A DNA stretch of 64,000 nucleotides from Myxococcales bacterium (GTDB lineage Bacteria > Myxococcota_A > UBA796 > GCA-2862545): contig JAHQVJ010000176.1 of NCBI GenBank assembly GCA_019634415.1, forward strand, positions 19,145-83,144, read 5' to 3'. Below are positions 15,988 through 24,637 of this stretch, one piece after another (the stretch's first letter is position 1; each line of letters begins with the position of its first letter). The notes under the pieces are model-generated. The model was not told the DNA's origin, searched no databases, and saw only the letters and a list, made by a program, of their open reading frames with translations. A program made the position numbers and the translations under genes.

Positions 15988-17322
15988 CTACGACAGGTCA
16001 AGAGTTGTTGTGCCATCCAGGCCAAACGAGGCCAGTGGCACCCCCGCGACCCCTGCCAGGGTCATCCAGAGATCGGCCACGGGCTGCTCGTCGGCGTACG
16101 TGGTGTGACGCCCCCCGGCGATCGCCCCTCCCCCGGAGCCCGCCAGCATGACAGGCAGGTCGCGATGGATGTGATCGTTGCCGTCGGACATGGAGGAGGA
16201 GAAGACGGCCACCATGCTGTCGAGGAGCGAGCCCCCACCATAGGGGTCGGTGGCGGACTTCAGACGATCCACCAAGTAGGCAAACTCGGCCACCTCCCAC
16301 TGCTCCACCCGCTTCAGCTCCTCGATGTAGGCCGGATCTCCTTGATGATGGGACAGGTCGTGGTGACCCCGAGAGGCCCCCACCCAGTCGAAGTAGCGAT
16401 AGGAGGCGCCGTTCTCCAGCATGAACGTGACCACGCGCGTCAGATCCTGCTCCAGCGCGAGCACCGTGAGGTCGGACATGGCCCGCACCGTGGACGGATA
16501 GTCCAGCGAGCCCTGCACGGGCCCGGCGCCGCCACCGCCCTGGTGCCCTGCCCAGATGCGCTGCTCCAGCGCTCGCACCCCGGTCATGTACTCCTCGAGC
16601 TTGCCCTGGTCGCTGATGGACAGCTCCCGCGCCAGGGAGCGCGCGTCCTCGAGCACGTAGTCGAGCACCGACGTCCGCCAGGTGCGGCGCTGAGCGGCAG
16701 CGTCGGCCGACAGCCCCGGATCGAAGCCCCCGAACAGCCGCACGAACACCTGGGCTGGATCCACGAGCTTGGGCTTGGGCGTGTCCTCGTCGAGCCAGCT
16801 GATGTTGGAGGTGTAGGCGCAGGCCCAGCCCGAGTCGCAGGCCCCCACGGTGGAGCCTGCGTTGGTGCCCAACTCGAGGCTCTCGAAGAGGGTGTGGTGC
16901 CCGATGGCGTTGGCGACCACCTGGTCGATGGAGATCCCGTTGCGCACGTCGTCCACGGACTGGTTGCGACACGGCGCGCAGGTCAGGTAGGAGCCCGTTC
17001 CGCGCGCGTGGTGGCCCACGACGGGCAGGTCCGCTGCACCGTTGTAGAAGCCCGACAGCACGCGCACGTCGTCCGTCAGAGCCTTCATGGGCTGCAGGGT
17101 AGGTGGCAGCTCCGTGAGCGGGCCGTTTGCCCCCCCTGGCCTCCACGCGTCCATGACCATGCCGCAGGGCGCGAACCAGAAGAGCAGCCGAACCGGCGGC
17201 TTGCTCGGCCCCGCGCGCGCCCCGCGCAGCGACGCCAGCCACGGAAGCGTCAGGGTGGCCGCCGCTCCCCCCAGGAATGCCCGCCTCGACGTGGGCCCTC
17301 CTCGCCACTTCGACCAGCTCAC
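15988..17322 (-). CDS. DUF1552 family exported protein (Tat-type signal)
   Basis: A 444-residue protein with the twin-arginine signal TSRRAFLGGAAATLTLPWLA. The body has the DUF1552 landmarks LFWFAPCGMVMDAW, RVLSGFYNGAADL, HARGTGSYLTC and SNISWLDEDTP, and toward the end MVAVFSSSMSDGNDHIHRDLPVMLAG. Families of this type are encoded next to DUF1587/1592/1595/1588/1585 proteins in planctomycetes and myxobacteria and are related to sulfatase-like or DUF1501-type folds. The biochemical role is unknown. The GTG start overlaps the stop of the upstream partner (GTGA), showing tight co-expression. Confidence 0.8.
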   Translation of the reverse strand: MSWSKWRGGPTSRRAFLGGAAATLTLPWLASLRGARAGPSKPPVRLLFWFAPCGMVMDAWRPGGANGPLTELPPTLQPMKALTDDVRVLSGFYNGAADLPVVGHHARGTGSYLTCAPCRNQSVDDVRNGISIDQVVANAIGHHTLFESLELGTNAGSTVGACDSGWACAYTSNISWLDEDTPKPKLVDPAQVFVRLFGGFDPGLSADAAAQRRTWRTSVLDYVLEDARSLARELSISDQGKLEEYMTGVRALEQRIWAGHQGGGGAGPVQGSLDYPSTVRAMSDLTVLALEQDLTRVVTFMLENGASYRYFDWVGASRGHHDLSHHQGDPAYIEELKRVEQWEVAEFAYLVDRLKSATDPYGGGSLLDSMVAVFSSSMSDGNDHIHRDLPVMLAGSGGGAIAGGRHTTYADEQPVADLWMTLAGVAGVPLASFGLDGTTTLDLS

Positions 17323-19307
17323 GGCTCCCCCTGCGTCATCCGGAAGGCATCGCTGGTGGCGATGGCCACGGCGAGCCCCTCGAACGTCCAGCCCGAGGCC
17401 TCGAACTGGGTGGTGGCGATCTGCAGCGCCGGGTCGTCGCTGGGCACGGGCACACGCCCGAGGGCATAGGTGAACAGCTGCTGAGCCACACACCTGCCGA
17501 ACCGCGGATCCGCGGCCACCACCTCCGCCGTTCCCCTGACCCCGGTGAAGCGCCTGCCGTCGGGCAGCTCTCCCCAGGCATCGATGGGCACGCCCGCTTG
17601 CTGCACCCGCCAGGCTCCCACGGCATCGAACTGCTCGAGCGCGAAGCCGATCTCGTCCATGGTGGCGTGGCACACCGCACAGGCGGGATCGGCCCGGTGG
17701 CGGGCGAGCTGCTCGCGGGCCGTGAGCCCGTCGGAGGGCGACAGCTCCGTCACCCCGTCCGGCGGGGCCTCGGGCTCGTCGCACAGCAGCTGCCCGAGCA
17801 CGAACTTCCCGCGCTGGACCACGGAGGTGCGACCCGGATGGCTCACCATCGACAGCCAGCCCGCCTGACCGAGCAGACCCCCGCGCTCCAGGGCCGACAG
17901 ATCCATCGACTCGAACCCGTCCGTCACGGACCCGTCCACGCCGTAGTGCTGCGCCAGCCGTCCGTCGATCTCACCGTGGGTGGCGGTGAGCAGCTCGTGC
18001 AGATCGCGCCGACCCGCCACGAACGACCGGAAGAACCGGACCATCTCCTCCTTCATCGAGGCGCGCAGGGCCTCGTCGAAGTCGGGGAACACGGCCGGGT
18101 CCTTGACCATCTCGTCGATGCCTCGCAGGTACAGCCACTGGCCTCCGAAGCTGTCCACCAGCGCTTCGGCGCGCGGATCCGCGAGCATGCGCCGCACCTG
18201 CACGGCGATACCCTCGCGGCTGGAGAGCTGGCCGGCCCGAGCAGCCTCGAACAGCGCGTCGTCGGGCATGGTGGACCACAGGAAGTACGACAGACGGGAG
18301 GCGATCTCCCAGTCGTCGAGGGCCTCGGGCTCCGAGGAGAATCGATCCTGCACGGTCTCCACGCGGAACAGGAAGCGCGGCGAGGTGAGCACGGCCATCA
18401 CGGAGAACTTCATGGCTTGGTCGAAGCTGCCCCCTCCCTCGAGCACGGCCGTGGGCACCGCCAGCAGCCGCTCGAGGGCCTCGTCGTCGACGGGGCGCCG
18501 GAACGCACGGAAGGCGAGGTCCGCGAGCACCTCTCGGGCGCAGGCCGGAGCACCGAGCGCCACGGGATCACAGGTCACCAGGTCGTTGGGCCCACCGATC
18601 TCGCCCACCGGCCCGTAGATCTGCAGCCAGTCCACCTGTAGATCTCGCTGCCCCGCCTGCCCACTGACGTAGGACAGCTCCACCGTGTGAGCTCCCGCCT
18701 GCAGCGGCAGGGCCAGCGCGAAGACCTCCGCCTCGGGCTCGCTGGTGGCCGTCACGCCGTCCACCAAGACCTCGTCGTCGTCCACGGAGAGCGTCAGCAG
18801 TGCCAGACCGCTGCCCGCGCCCCGCCACACCCGGGTGGACAGCTCGTAGGTGCCGTCGGCGGGCACCTCGATCTCGGTGGAGAGCGCCCCCGCAGACGGC
18901 ACCGTCCATCCGTGCTCGAAGGCCTCTCCCGCGGTGGCCTGCAGCTCGGTCTCGGCCTCGAAGCGGAGCAGCACTGGCGGCTCCGTGGACATGCCCAGGG
19001 CCTCCTCCGCCAGGTGCTCGGCCGCCGCCTCGTACATCTCCAGGTGAAGCGCCGACAGCGACAGGTTGCTGGCGATGTTGTCGAACCCAGCCGCTCGCCC
19101 GTCTGCGGGAAACGCCATGGCGGGCCGCAGGCTGGTGCCGAGCAAGTCGCGGACGGTGTTGTCGTACTCCTGTCGGTTCAGCCGATGGAGCACCACCCGG
19201 CCGGGCACCACGTCTGGCGACTGCACATCGCGCACCGCCTCGGGCCCCCCGCCGCACCCGAGGACCTGCAGCGCCATGGGGAGTCCGCCTGCCATCGAAC
19301 CCAGCAC
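17319..19307 (-). CDS. DUF1587/DUF1595/DUF1592/DUF1588/DUF1585 multidomain exported protein
   Basis: A 662-residue protein; the start GTG at 19307 follows GGGAGGAT and gives a lipobox-like VLGC. In order: DUF1587 (LHRLNRQEYDNTVRDLLG, residues about 30-100), a carbohydrate-binding-like beta domain (ADGTYELSTRVWRGAGSG), DUF1595 (FRAFRRPVDDEALERLL), DUF1592 (LTSPRFLFRVE, SYFLWSTMPDDALF), DUF1588 (HPGRTSVVQRGKFVLGQLL) and DUF1585 (GELPDGRRFTGVRG). A CVCHATMD-like motif (CAVCHATMDEIGF) looks like a haem-binding CxxCH, so a c-type cytochrome function is plausible. It is paired with DUF1552. Confidence 0.8.
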   Translation of the reverse strand: MLGSMAGGLPMALQVLGCGGGPEAVRDVQSPDVVPGRVVLHRLNRQEYDNTVRDLLGTSLRPAMAFPADGRAAGFDNIASNLSLSALHLEMYEAAAEHLAEEALGMSTEPPVLLRFEAETELQATAGEAFEHGWTVPSAGALSTEIEVPADGTYELSTRVWRGAGSGLALLTLSVDDDEVLVDGVTATSEPEAEVFALALPLQAGAHTVELSYVSGQAGQRDLQVDWLQIYGPVGEIGGPNDLVTCDPVALGAPACAREVLADLAFRAFRRPVDDEALERLLAVPTAVLEGGGSFDQAMKFSVMAVLTSPRFLFRVETVQDRFSSEPEALDDWEIASRLSYFLWSTMPDDALFEAARAGQLSSREGIAVQVRRMLADPRAEALVDSFGGQWLYLRGIDEMVKDPAVFPDFDEALRASMKEEMVRFFRSFVAGRRDLHELLTATHGEIDGRLAQHYGVDGSVTDGFESMDLSALERGGLLGQAGWLSMVSHPGRTSVVQRGKFVLGQLLCDEPEAPPDGVTELSPSDGLTAREQLARHRADPACAVCHATMDEIGFALEQFDAVGAWRVQQAGVPIDAWGELPDGRRFTGVRGTAEVVAADPRFGRCVAQQLFTYALGRVPVPSDDPALQIATTQFEASGWTFEGLAVAIATSDAFRMTQGEP

Positions 19308-19373
19308 GCATCCTCCCAGCCCGGCTCGCCAGTCTACCAGCTCCGCCCCCCACCCGCCCCACGCGCTTCGAGG

Positions 19374-22300
19374 GTGCAACAGCGTTATGACGAGCCAGGG
19401 CGACAGGGAGGAGCACTGCCCACGGTCGGCGACGTCGTCGGTCCCTACGAGCTGGTCGCATCCCGGCACATGGGCGCGGTCCCTCGACAGTGGGAGGCGA
19501 AGCTGGTGGGCCGCCCAGGCCTGCGCCACAGGGTGATGCTGGAGTTCCTCGCCGTCGAGCTCGTCGACGACGTGCAGGGCATCGAGCGCGTGCGGGCAGG
19601 TGCGCGTCTGCTGCACCCACACATCGCCAACACGGTGGACTTCGGCACGGCCCGGGTCGACGGAGCGGACCACTGGTACGTGGCCCGGGAGCTGGTTCGA
19701 GGGGTGCCCCTGCACCGGGCCCTCGAGGCGGGGCCCCTCCACCCGCGCGCGGCGCTCCGAGCAGCCGTCGAGATCTGCTCGGCGCTGGCGGAGATCCACG
19801 CCACATCGGTGGACGCCCCTCCGTCGAGTCGCACCCCCGACTCCACCCTCGCCACGCTGTACGACTTCCCCCCAGGGGACGATCCACTCCTCACCGCCAC
19901 CAGCGAGCGACTCGTCCACCGCAGCCTCAGACCCGAGAGCCTATGGCTGTCCACGATGGGCTTCGTGAAGCTGTATGGCCCCACCCTGGCAGGACTGTCC
20001 ACGACGGCAGCACGGGCACACACCGGCTACCGACCGCCCGAGCAGTGGCGCGGGCAGGAAGATCACCGCTGTGATCTGTTCGCGCTGGGGGCCACGCTGG
20101 TCGAGCTGCTCACGGGGCACAGGGCGCTCCCCCAGGAGCCTCGACCGTCCGAGGCGGAGCTGATCGAGCTGCTCACGCAGGCGGCAGCTCGCGCCGAGGC
20201 GATGGTGTCGGGCCTGGGCGACGTGCTGGCGCGATGCCTCCACCCCGATCCCGAGCAGCGCTGGGCCCGGGTCGAAGACCTGCAGCCACGGCTTCAGGCG
20301 CTGTGGTCCGACCTCGAGGGGCCCGGGCTGGTCGCCGTCGTCCAGAGCCTCACTCCCAACAGAGCCACGCCCAGCAGCCTTCCCTCCGACACCGAGGAGC
20401 GAGATCGCTTCTTTGGTCGCACCGAGGAGCTCGCTCGCATCGCTGCACACCTCGAGGCTCCCGATCGGCCGGTGCTGGTCCTGTTGGGCCCAGGAGGCAT
20501 CGGCAAGACGCGCCTGGCGGTGGTGGCGGCCCTCGCCCACGCGGCGGTGGGCGGCACGGTCTTGGTGGATCTGTCCACGGCCCACACGGCCAAGGAGGTA
20601 GGGCGCATCACGGCGGACGCGCTGCGGTTCGAGCCGGGACACGAGGAGCTGGTGAGCGCTGTGGGGCGTCACCTGGCTACGCTGGGGCCCGCGCTGCTGG
20701 TGCTCGACAACCTCGAGCAGCTGGCCGACGAGATGGGCGGGGTGCTCGCCGCCTGGACCGCAGCCGCTCCCGAGGTGTCGTTCCTGTGCACGAGTCGGGT
20801 GGATCTACACCTGTCCAACGGTCGGACCCTGACCCTGGGCCCCCTCGACGGGCCCTCTGCCGTGGAGCTGTTCCGGGCGCGAGCCTCCCGACAGCTGACC
20901 GAGCCCGACGCGACGGTCCAAGGCCTGGTTCAGGCGCTGGACGGCATGCCGCTGGCCATCGAGCTGGCCGCGAGTCGGGTGCGCACCCTGTCGGTCCGCC
21001 AGATCCTCCAGCGCCTGGACGAGCAGCTGCGCCTGCTGGCGGCACCGCGCAGCGACCGACCGCAGCGGCATCGGAGCATGCGAGCAGCGCTGCAAGGGAG
21101 CTACGATCTGCTGTCGGACGCCGCCCGCGCAGCGCTCGCCCAGCTGTCGGTGTTCGACGGCAGCTTCGACCTCGACGCAGCCACCGCGGTGCTGGACCTG
21201 ACCCCGTGGCCCGACGCCTGGCCGGTGGGCGTGCTCGGCGAGCTCGTGGATGCGAGCCTGCTGCGACCTCACCCGCGTCGCGGGCGCTTCTCCATGCTGG
21301 TGGTGGTGCGGCAGTTCGCAGCGACGTGGCTGGATCGCGAGGTGGCTGCTCGCATCGAGCTCCGGCACGGGCGCTTCTATGCGCGCCTGGGGTCGCCAGA
21401 GTCGCTGGGCGCCCTCAACGGGCCCGGCGGCGAAGCCCACCGACAGGCGCTCGGCCGAGATCTCGACAACCTGCGCGTCGCCTGGCGTCGCGCCGTCCAG
21501 CGCGGCGATCGGGACGTGGCCACCCCCACCTCCCGAGCGGCTTGGTCGGTGCTGATCATGCGAGGCCCGCTGGCGGAGTCGGGGGAGATGCTCGAGGCTG
21601 CGTTCTCGCTGGAGCAGCAGCCCGATCGACAGGCCGCGTTGCTGTCGATGCTGGCCAGCACCCAGCGGCGCCTGGGCCAGCACCAAGAGGTGATCACCAC
21701 CGTCACCGAGGCCCTGCGGATCACCGAGGCCGCCGGGCTGAGGCGACGTGCCTCGCTGCTCCTCCCCATCCGAGCCCGTAGCTTCCACACCCTGGGCGAC
21801 CTCGACGCCGCCATGGCCGACACCGAGGCGGCCCTGGCGCTGTGCGACGACGACGACGACGGGCAGCGGCACCGGGGTCGACTCGCGATGGATCTGGGAA
21901 ACCTCGCCCACACCCGCGGCGATCAGGGCACGGCCTTGGCCTACTTCTCGCAGGCGCTGGAGGTGGCTCGGGCCTACGGAGACGAGGTACAGCTGCCAGC
22001 CTGCGTGGCGAGCGTGGGCATGGTGCAGACGGCCCTGGGAGACCGGGCACGCGGTCGCGCGAACCTCGAGGAGGGCCTGCAGCTCGCCCTCGATCAAGGC
22101 AACCTCCCCATCGTCGGCTGGGTGCGCACCATGCTCGGCCGCGCCTGCCTCGCGGATGGTGATCTGCCGCAAGCCTGGCACCACCACGAGCTGGCGTTGC
22201 AGCACTACGTCGACGCAGGCGCACCCATGGATGCCGCCCTGCAGCGCTCTGCGCTGGCCGCCGTGCTCCTGCGGATGGATCGAACGAACGAGGCCCTCGA

Positions 22301-22628
22301 GCACAGCCAGCAAGCCGTCGCGGTGATGCGCGCCACCGGTCCGCTGCACGAGCTGACGCGGGCCCTGGGGCTCTCGGCGGAGGCGCTGTCCCGACGCGGT
22401 CAGCCCGAGGCGGCCCTGGAGGCGGCCAGCGAGGCCGTCTCCCTGGCCGAGGAGGCGGACCTGTCGCTGGTGCAGGCGCGAGAGCGGATCCGCCGAGCAC
22501 GCATCCTGCAGGCCCACGGACACCCCGATGCTGCGCAGCTCGACCGCGACGTCGCCCGTCGGATCCTTCAGGCGTGGCCAGCCGGAGGGGTCCGCGACAC
22601 GCTGCTCGCAGAGCTGGCGGGCGGTTAA
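19374..22628 (+). CDS. Pseudokinase-STAND ATPase-TPR fusion protein
   Basis: About 1,084 residues. Residues 19-320 follow a Hanks kinase fold (VGPYELV, VARELVRGVPLHRALEAG, TGYRPPEQWRGQEDHRCDLF), but key residues are gone: the VAIK lysine reads VMLEF (Glu57), HRD reads HRS (182-184) and DFG reads LYG (200-202), so it should be catalytically dead. Residues about 345-650 form a STAND/NB-ARC-like ATPase with Walker A GPGGIGKT (372-379), Walker B LLVLDN (Asp445), LCTSR and GMPLAIELAASRV. TPR-like repeats fill about 720-1080. A CTG at 19416 has a better ribosome binding site (GGGAGGAG) than the GTG used here. Confidence 0.8.
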   Translation: MQQRYDEPGRQGGALPTVGDVVGPYELVASRHMGAVPRQWEAKLVGRPGLRHRVMLEFLAVELVDDVQGIERVRAGARLLHPHIANTVDFGTARVDGADHWYVARELVRGVPLHRALEAGPLHPRAALRAAVEICSALAEIHATSVDAPPSSRTPDSTLATLYDFPPGDDPLLTATSERLVHRSLRPESLWLSTMGFVKLYGPTLAGLSTTAARAHTGYRPPEQWRGQEDHRCDLFALGATLVELLTGHRALPQEPRPSEAELIELLTQAAARAEAMVSGLGDVLARCLHPDPEQRWARVEDLQPRLQALWSDLEGPGLVAVVQSLTPNRATPSSLPSDTEERDRFFGRTEELARIAAHLEAPDRPVLVLLGPGGIGKTRLAVVAALAHAAVGGTVLVDLSTAHTAKEVGRITADALRFEPGHEELVSAVGRHLATLGPALLVLDNLEQLADEMGGVLAAWTAAAPEVSFLCTSRVDLHLSNGRTLTLGPLDGPSAVELFRARASRQLTEPDATVQGLVQALDGMPLAIELAASRVRTLSVRQILQRLDEQLRLLAAPRSDRPQRHRSMRAALQGSYDLLSDAARAALAQLSVFDGSFDLDAATAVLDLTPWPDAWPVGVLGELVDASLLRPHPRRGRFSMLVVVRQFAATWLDREVAARIELRHGRFYARLGSPESLGALNGPGGEAHRQALGRDLDNLRVAWRRAVQRGDRDVATPTSRAAWSVLIMRGPLAESGEMLEAAFSLEQQPDRQAALLSMLASTQRRLGQHQEVITTVTEALRITEAAGLRRRASLLLPIRARSFHTLGDLDAAMADTEAALALCDDDDDGQRHRGRLAMDLGNLAHTRGDQGTALAYFSQALEVARAYGDEVQLPACVASVGMVQTALGDRARGRANLEEGLQLALDQGNLPIVGWVRTMLGRACLADGDLPQAWHHHELALQHYVDAGAPMDAALQRSALAAVLLRMDRTNEALEHSQQAVAVMRATGPLHELTRALGLSAEALSRRGQPEAALEAASEAVSLAEEADLSLVQARERIRRARILQAHGHPDAAQLDRDVARRILQAWPAGGVRDTLLAELAGG

Positions 22629-22636
22629 CGGCCGAC

Positions 22637-24616
22637 ATGCGTACCCTCGCTGCCCGCGTGCCGCTCACGGTGGTGGACGCCGCCCTCGGGGCCCTGGCCC
22701 TCTGGCAGGCCTGGGCACTGCTGTGCGTGTACGCCGGCTGGTCCACCGACGTGCTGTTCTGGGGCTCTCCCTTCGCGCTGCTGTGGCTCGGCCTGCCCGA
22801 TCTGCTGAAGCCCTGGCAGCCCGATCCCACGGAGCCTCCACAGGGCGGGACGCGGGGGCAGATGCCGCCTGCCTGGGCCTCGGGTCTGGGCATGGCATGT
22901 GCCGCCATCGGGGCCGTGGGCTTCACCCTCGGGGACTGGCCGGTGCTGGTGGCGAGCCTCTGGTTCGTGCCCCTGGCGGCGGCCCAGGTGTCGCCCCGGG
23001 CGCCCCTGCTCCACGGCTCGGATCCACCCGAGGGGACGGCGTCGTCCCCCCTCGACACAGCAGGTCTCGCCGTGGCCGTGGTGGCCGCCGTGGGGATCAC
23101 GCTGGCCCTGCAGCGCCCCAACGTCGACGACGCCTACTACCTCAACGCCATCCTCGAGCACCTGGCCCGGCCCGATGCCCCCGTGCAGACCTTCGACGGG
23201 ATCCACGGCGACCCCACGGCTCCGATCCAGCAGGTGGCCCATCGTCCGCAGACCTACGAGCCACTCGTCGCCGTGCTCACTCGGGGCACGGGCATCGCCC
23301 CCCGCACGGCCTACTGGTTCGTCCTGCCCGCCCTGGCGGCCGCCTTCGGCTCCGTGGCTCACCACGCGCTCTTCAAGGCCGTGGCCCCCCGCCTGGCCTG
23401 GCTGGCCACGCCGCTGGTGGTGCCGCTGGTCTTGCTGTGGGGCGACGGCCCCCAGGCCTACGGACGCTTCGCCTACGTGCGCATGTTCCAGGGCAAGTCC
23501 ATCTTCGTGCTCGCCATGGCGCCGCTGATCCTGTACGCCGCGTTCCGCTTCGTGCGAGCGCCGTCGTGGCGCAGCTGGGTGCGGCTGATGGCGGCGCAGC
23601 TCGCCGGCTCCATCTTCACCTCCACGGCCCTGGTGGTGGGCCCCGTGGCAGCCGGAGTGGCGCTGCTCGCCGGTCTGCAGCCCGACCGTCGCCACCTGCG
23701 CTGGCTGGCGGTGGGGTTGCTGGCCAGCGCGCCGATGGTGGCCGTGCTGGGCCTGACGTTCCTCGAGATCCAGCAGGCCGGCGGCTTGGGCAACACCGGC
23801 AACTACCAAGGCTTCCGCACGGTCCTCGGCTCCTGGCGTGGGGGGCCCGCGCTGGCGGCGTTGGTCTTCGCGCCGTGGCTGCTCCGACTGCGCCAGGCAC
23901 CGGGGGCGGACTGGCTCGGGCGCTATGCGCTGATCACCCTCGTGCTGCTGTTCAGCGGCTTGGCCCCACGACTCCTCGGCGACAGCGCCGCCGCGCTGCT
24001 CAACTGGCGCACCCTGTGGGCCGTTCCGCTGTACGCCTTCGTGGCGCTGGCGGGGGCCGCAGGTGCGGTGGGGATCGTGCAGGGCGTCCGCCGGGGTCAC
24101 CGCATCGCCGTGGCGTCGGGTGCGCTGGGCGTGCTGCTGGTGATGCTCTTCGGCCCCGGAAAGACCACCTGGGACGTGGCCACCTGGCGATGGATGGCCC
24201 CGAAGGTCCGACCAGGCGTGGAGAAGACGGCGCGGGGCGTGGTGGCCCTGACGAGCCCCGACGACATGGTGCTGGCCCACCCCGAGGTGGCCTGGCACAT
24301 CGCGATGATCGAGGACCACCCATCGCTCGTGGGGGTGTGGAACCGCTACATCCACAACCTGGAGCGCCACTGGGGCAGCGCCCGCACGAGCCAGCGCCTC
24401 CGCTCGATGGACTTCGTGCGCGATCGCACCTTCCACGTGCCCGGAGCCGCGCTGCAGGCGCTGTGCGTGCGGGTGGTGGTGCTGGGCGTGGAGCACCGCA
24501 GGCACAGCATGAGCGCCTATGGCCTGGAGGGGCTGTCCTTCGAGCGCGTGGTGGCCGGTCGCTTCGACATCTGGGCCCGCTCCCCCGACGATCTACCCCC
24601 GCACTGTAGCGAGTAG
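22637..24616 (+). CDS. Polytopic membrane protein, GT-C-like
   Basis: A 659-residue protein with about 12 membrane helices and a soluble C-terminal part of about 130 residues. The first external loop carries acidic residues (PNVDDAYYLNAILEHLARP), followed by FDGIHGDPTAPIQQVAHR and YEPLVAVLTRGTGIAPRTAYW, the position at which GT-C glycosyltransferases hold their catalytic acid. The resemblance is architectural, and I cannot name the family; DUF6077-type proteins are an alternative. Nine bases separate it from the pseudokinase gene. The ASST-like, flippase and sulfotransferase genes that follow suggest envelope glycan or lipid modification. Confidence 0.6.
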   Translation: MRTLAARVPLTVVDAALGALALWQAWALLCVYAGWSTDVLFWGSPFALLWLGLPDLLKPWQPDPTEPPQGGTRGQMPPAWASGLGMACAAIGAVGFTLGDWPVLVASLWFVPLAAAQVSPRAPLLHGSDPPEGTASSPLDTAGLAVAVVAAVGITLALQRPNVDDAYYLNAILEHLARPDAPVQTFDGIHGDPTAPIQQVAHRPQTYEPLVAVLTRGTGIAPRTAYWFVLPALAAAFGSVAHHALFKAVAPRLAWLATPLVVPLVLLWGDGPQAYGRFAYVRMFQGKSIFVLAMAPLILYAAFRFVRAPSWRSWVRLMAAQLAGSIFTSTALVVGPVAAGVALLAGLQPDRRHLRWLAVGLLASAPMVAVLGLTFLEIQQAGGLGNTGNYQGFRTVLGSWRGGPALAALVFAPWLLRLRQAPGADWLGRYALITLVLLFSGLAPRLLGDSAAALLNWRTLWAVPLYAFVALAGAAGAVGIVQGVRRGHRIAVASGALGVLLVMLFGPGKTTWDVATWRWMAPKVRPGVEKTARGVVALTSPDDMVLAHPEVAWHIAMIEDHPSLVGVWNRYIHNLERHWGSARTSQRLRSMDFVRDRTFHVPGAALQALCVRVVVLGVEHRRHSMSAYGLEGLSFERVVAGRFDIWARSPDDLPPHCSE

Positions 24617-24619
24617 ACT
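24614..24619 (+). promoter_or_regulatory. Possible -10 element (TAGACT) before the second ASST-like gene
   Basis: TAGACT starts 24 bases before the ATG at 24638 and its first three bases are the stop of the upstream gene. The downstream string GGGCGGACTGGAG closely matches the leader of 10542. Promoter assignment rests on this similarity only. Confidence 0.3.
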
Positions 24620-24637
24620 GGGCGGACTGGAGGGGCG

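Noticed and set aside
20805..22523. Long open frame opposite the pseudokinase-STAND gene
   Set aside because: Gln/Arg/His-rich translation without motifs; the plus strand has Walker A, Walker B and TPR repeats in frame.
22625..24505. Long open frame antisense to the polytopic membrane protein
   Set aside because: Composition is typical of antisense of hydrophobic codons (His/Arg/Gln rich) with no recognisable domain.
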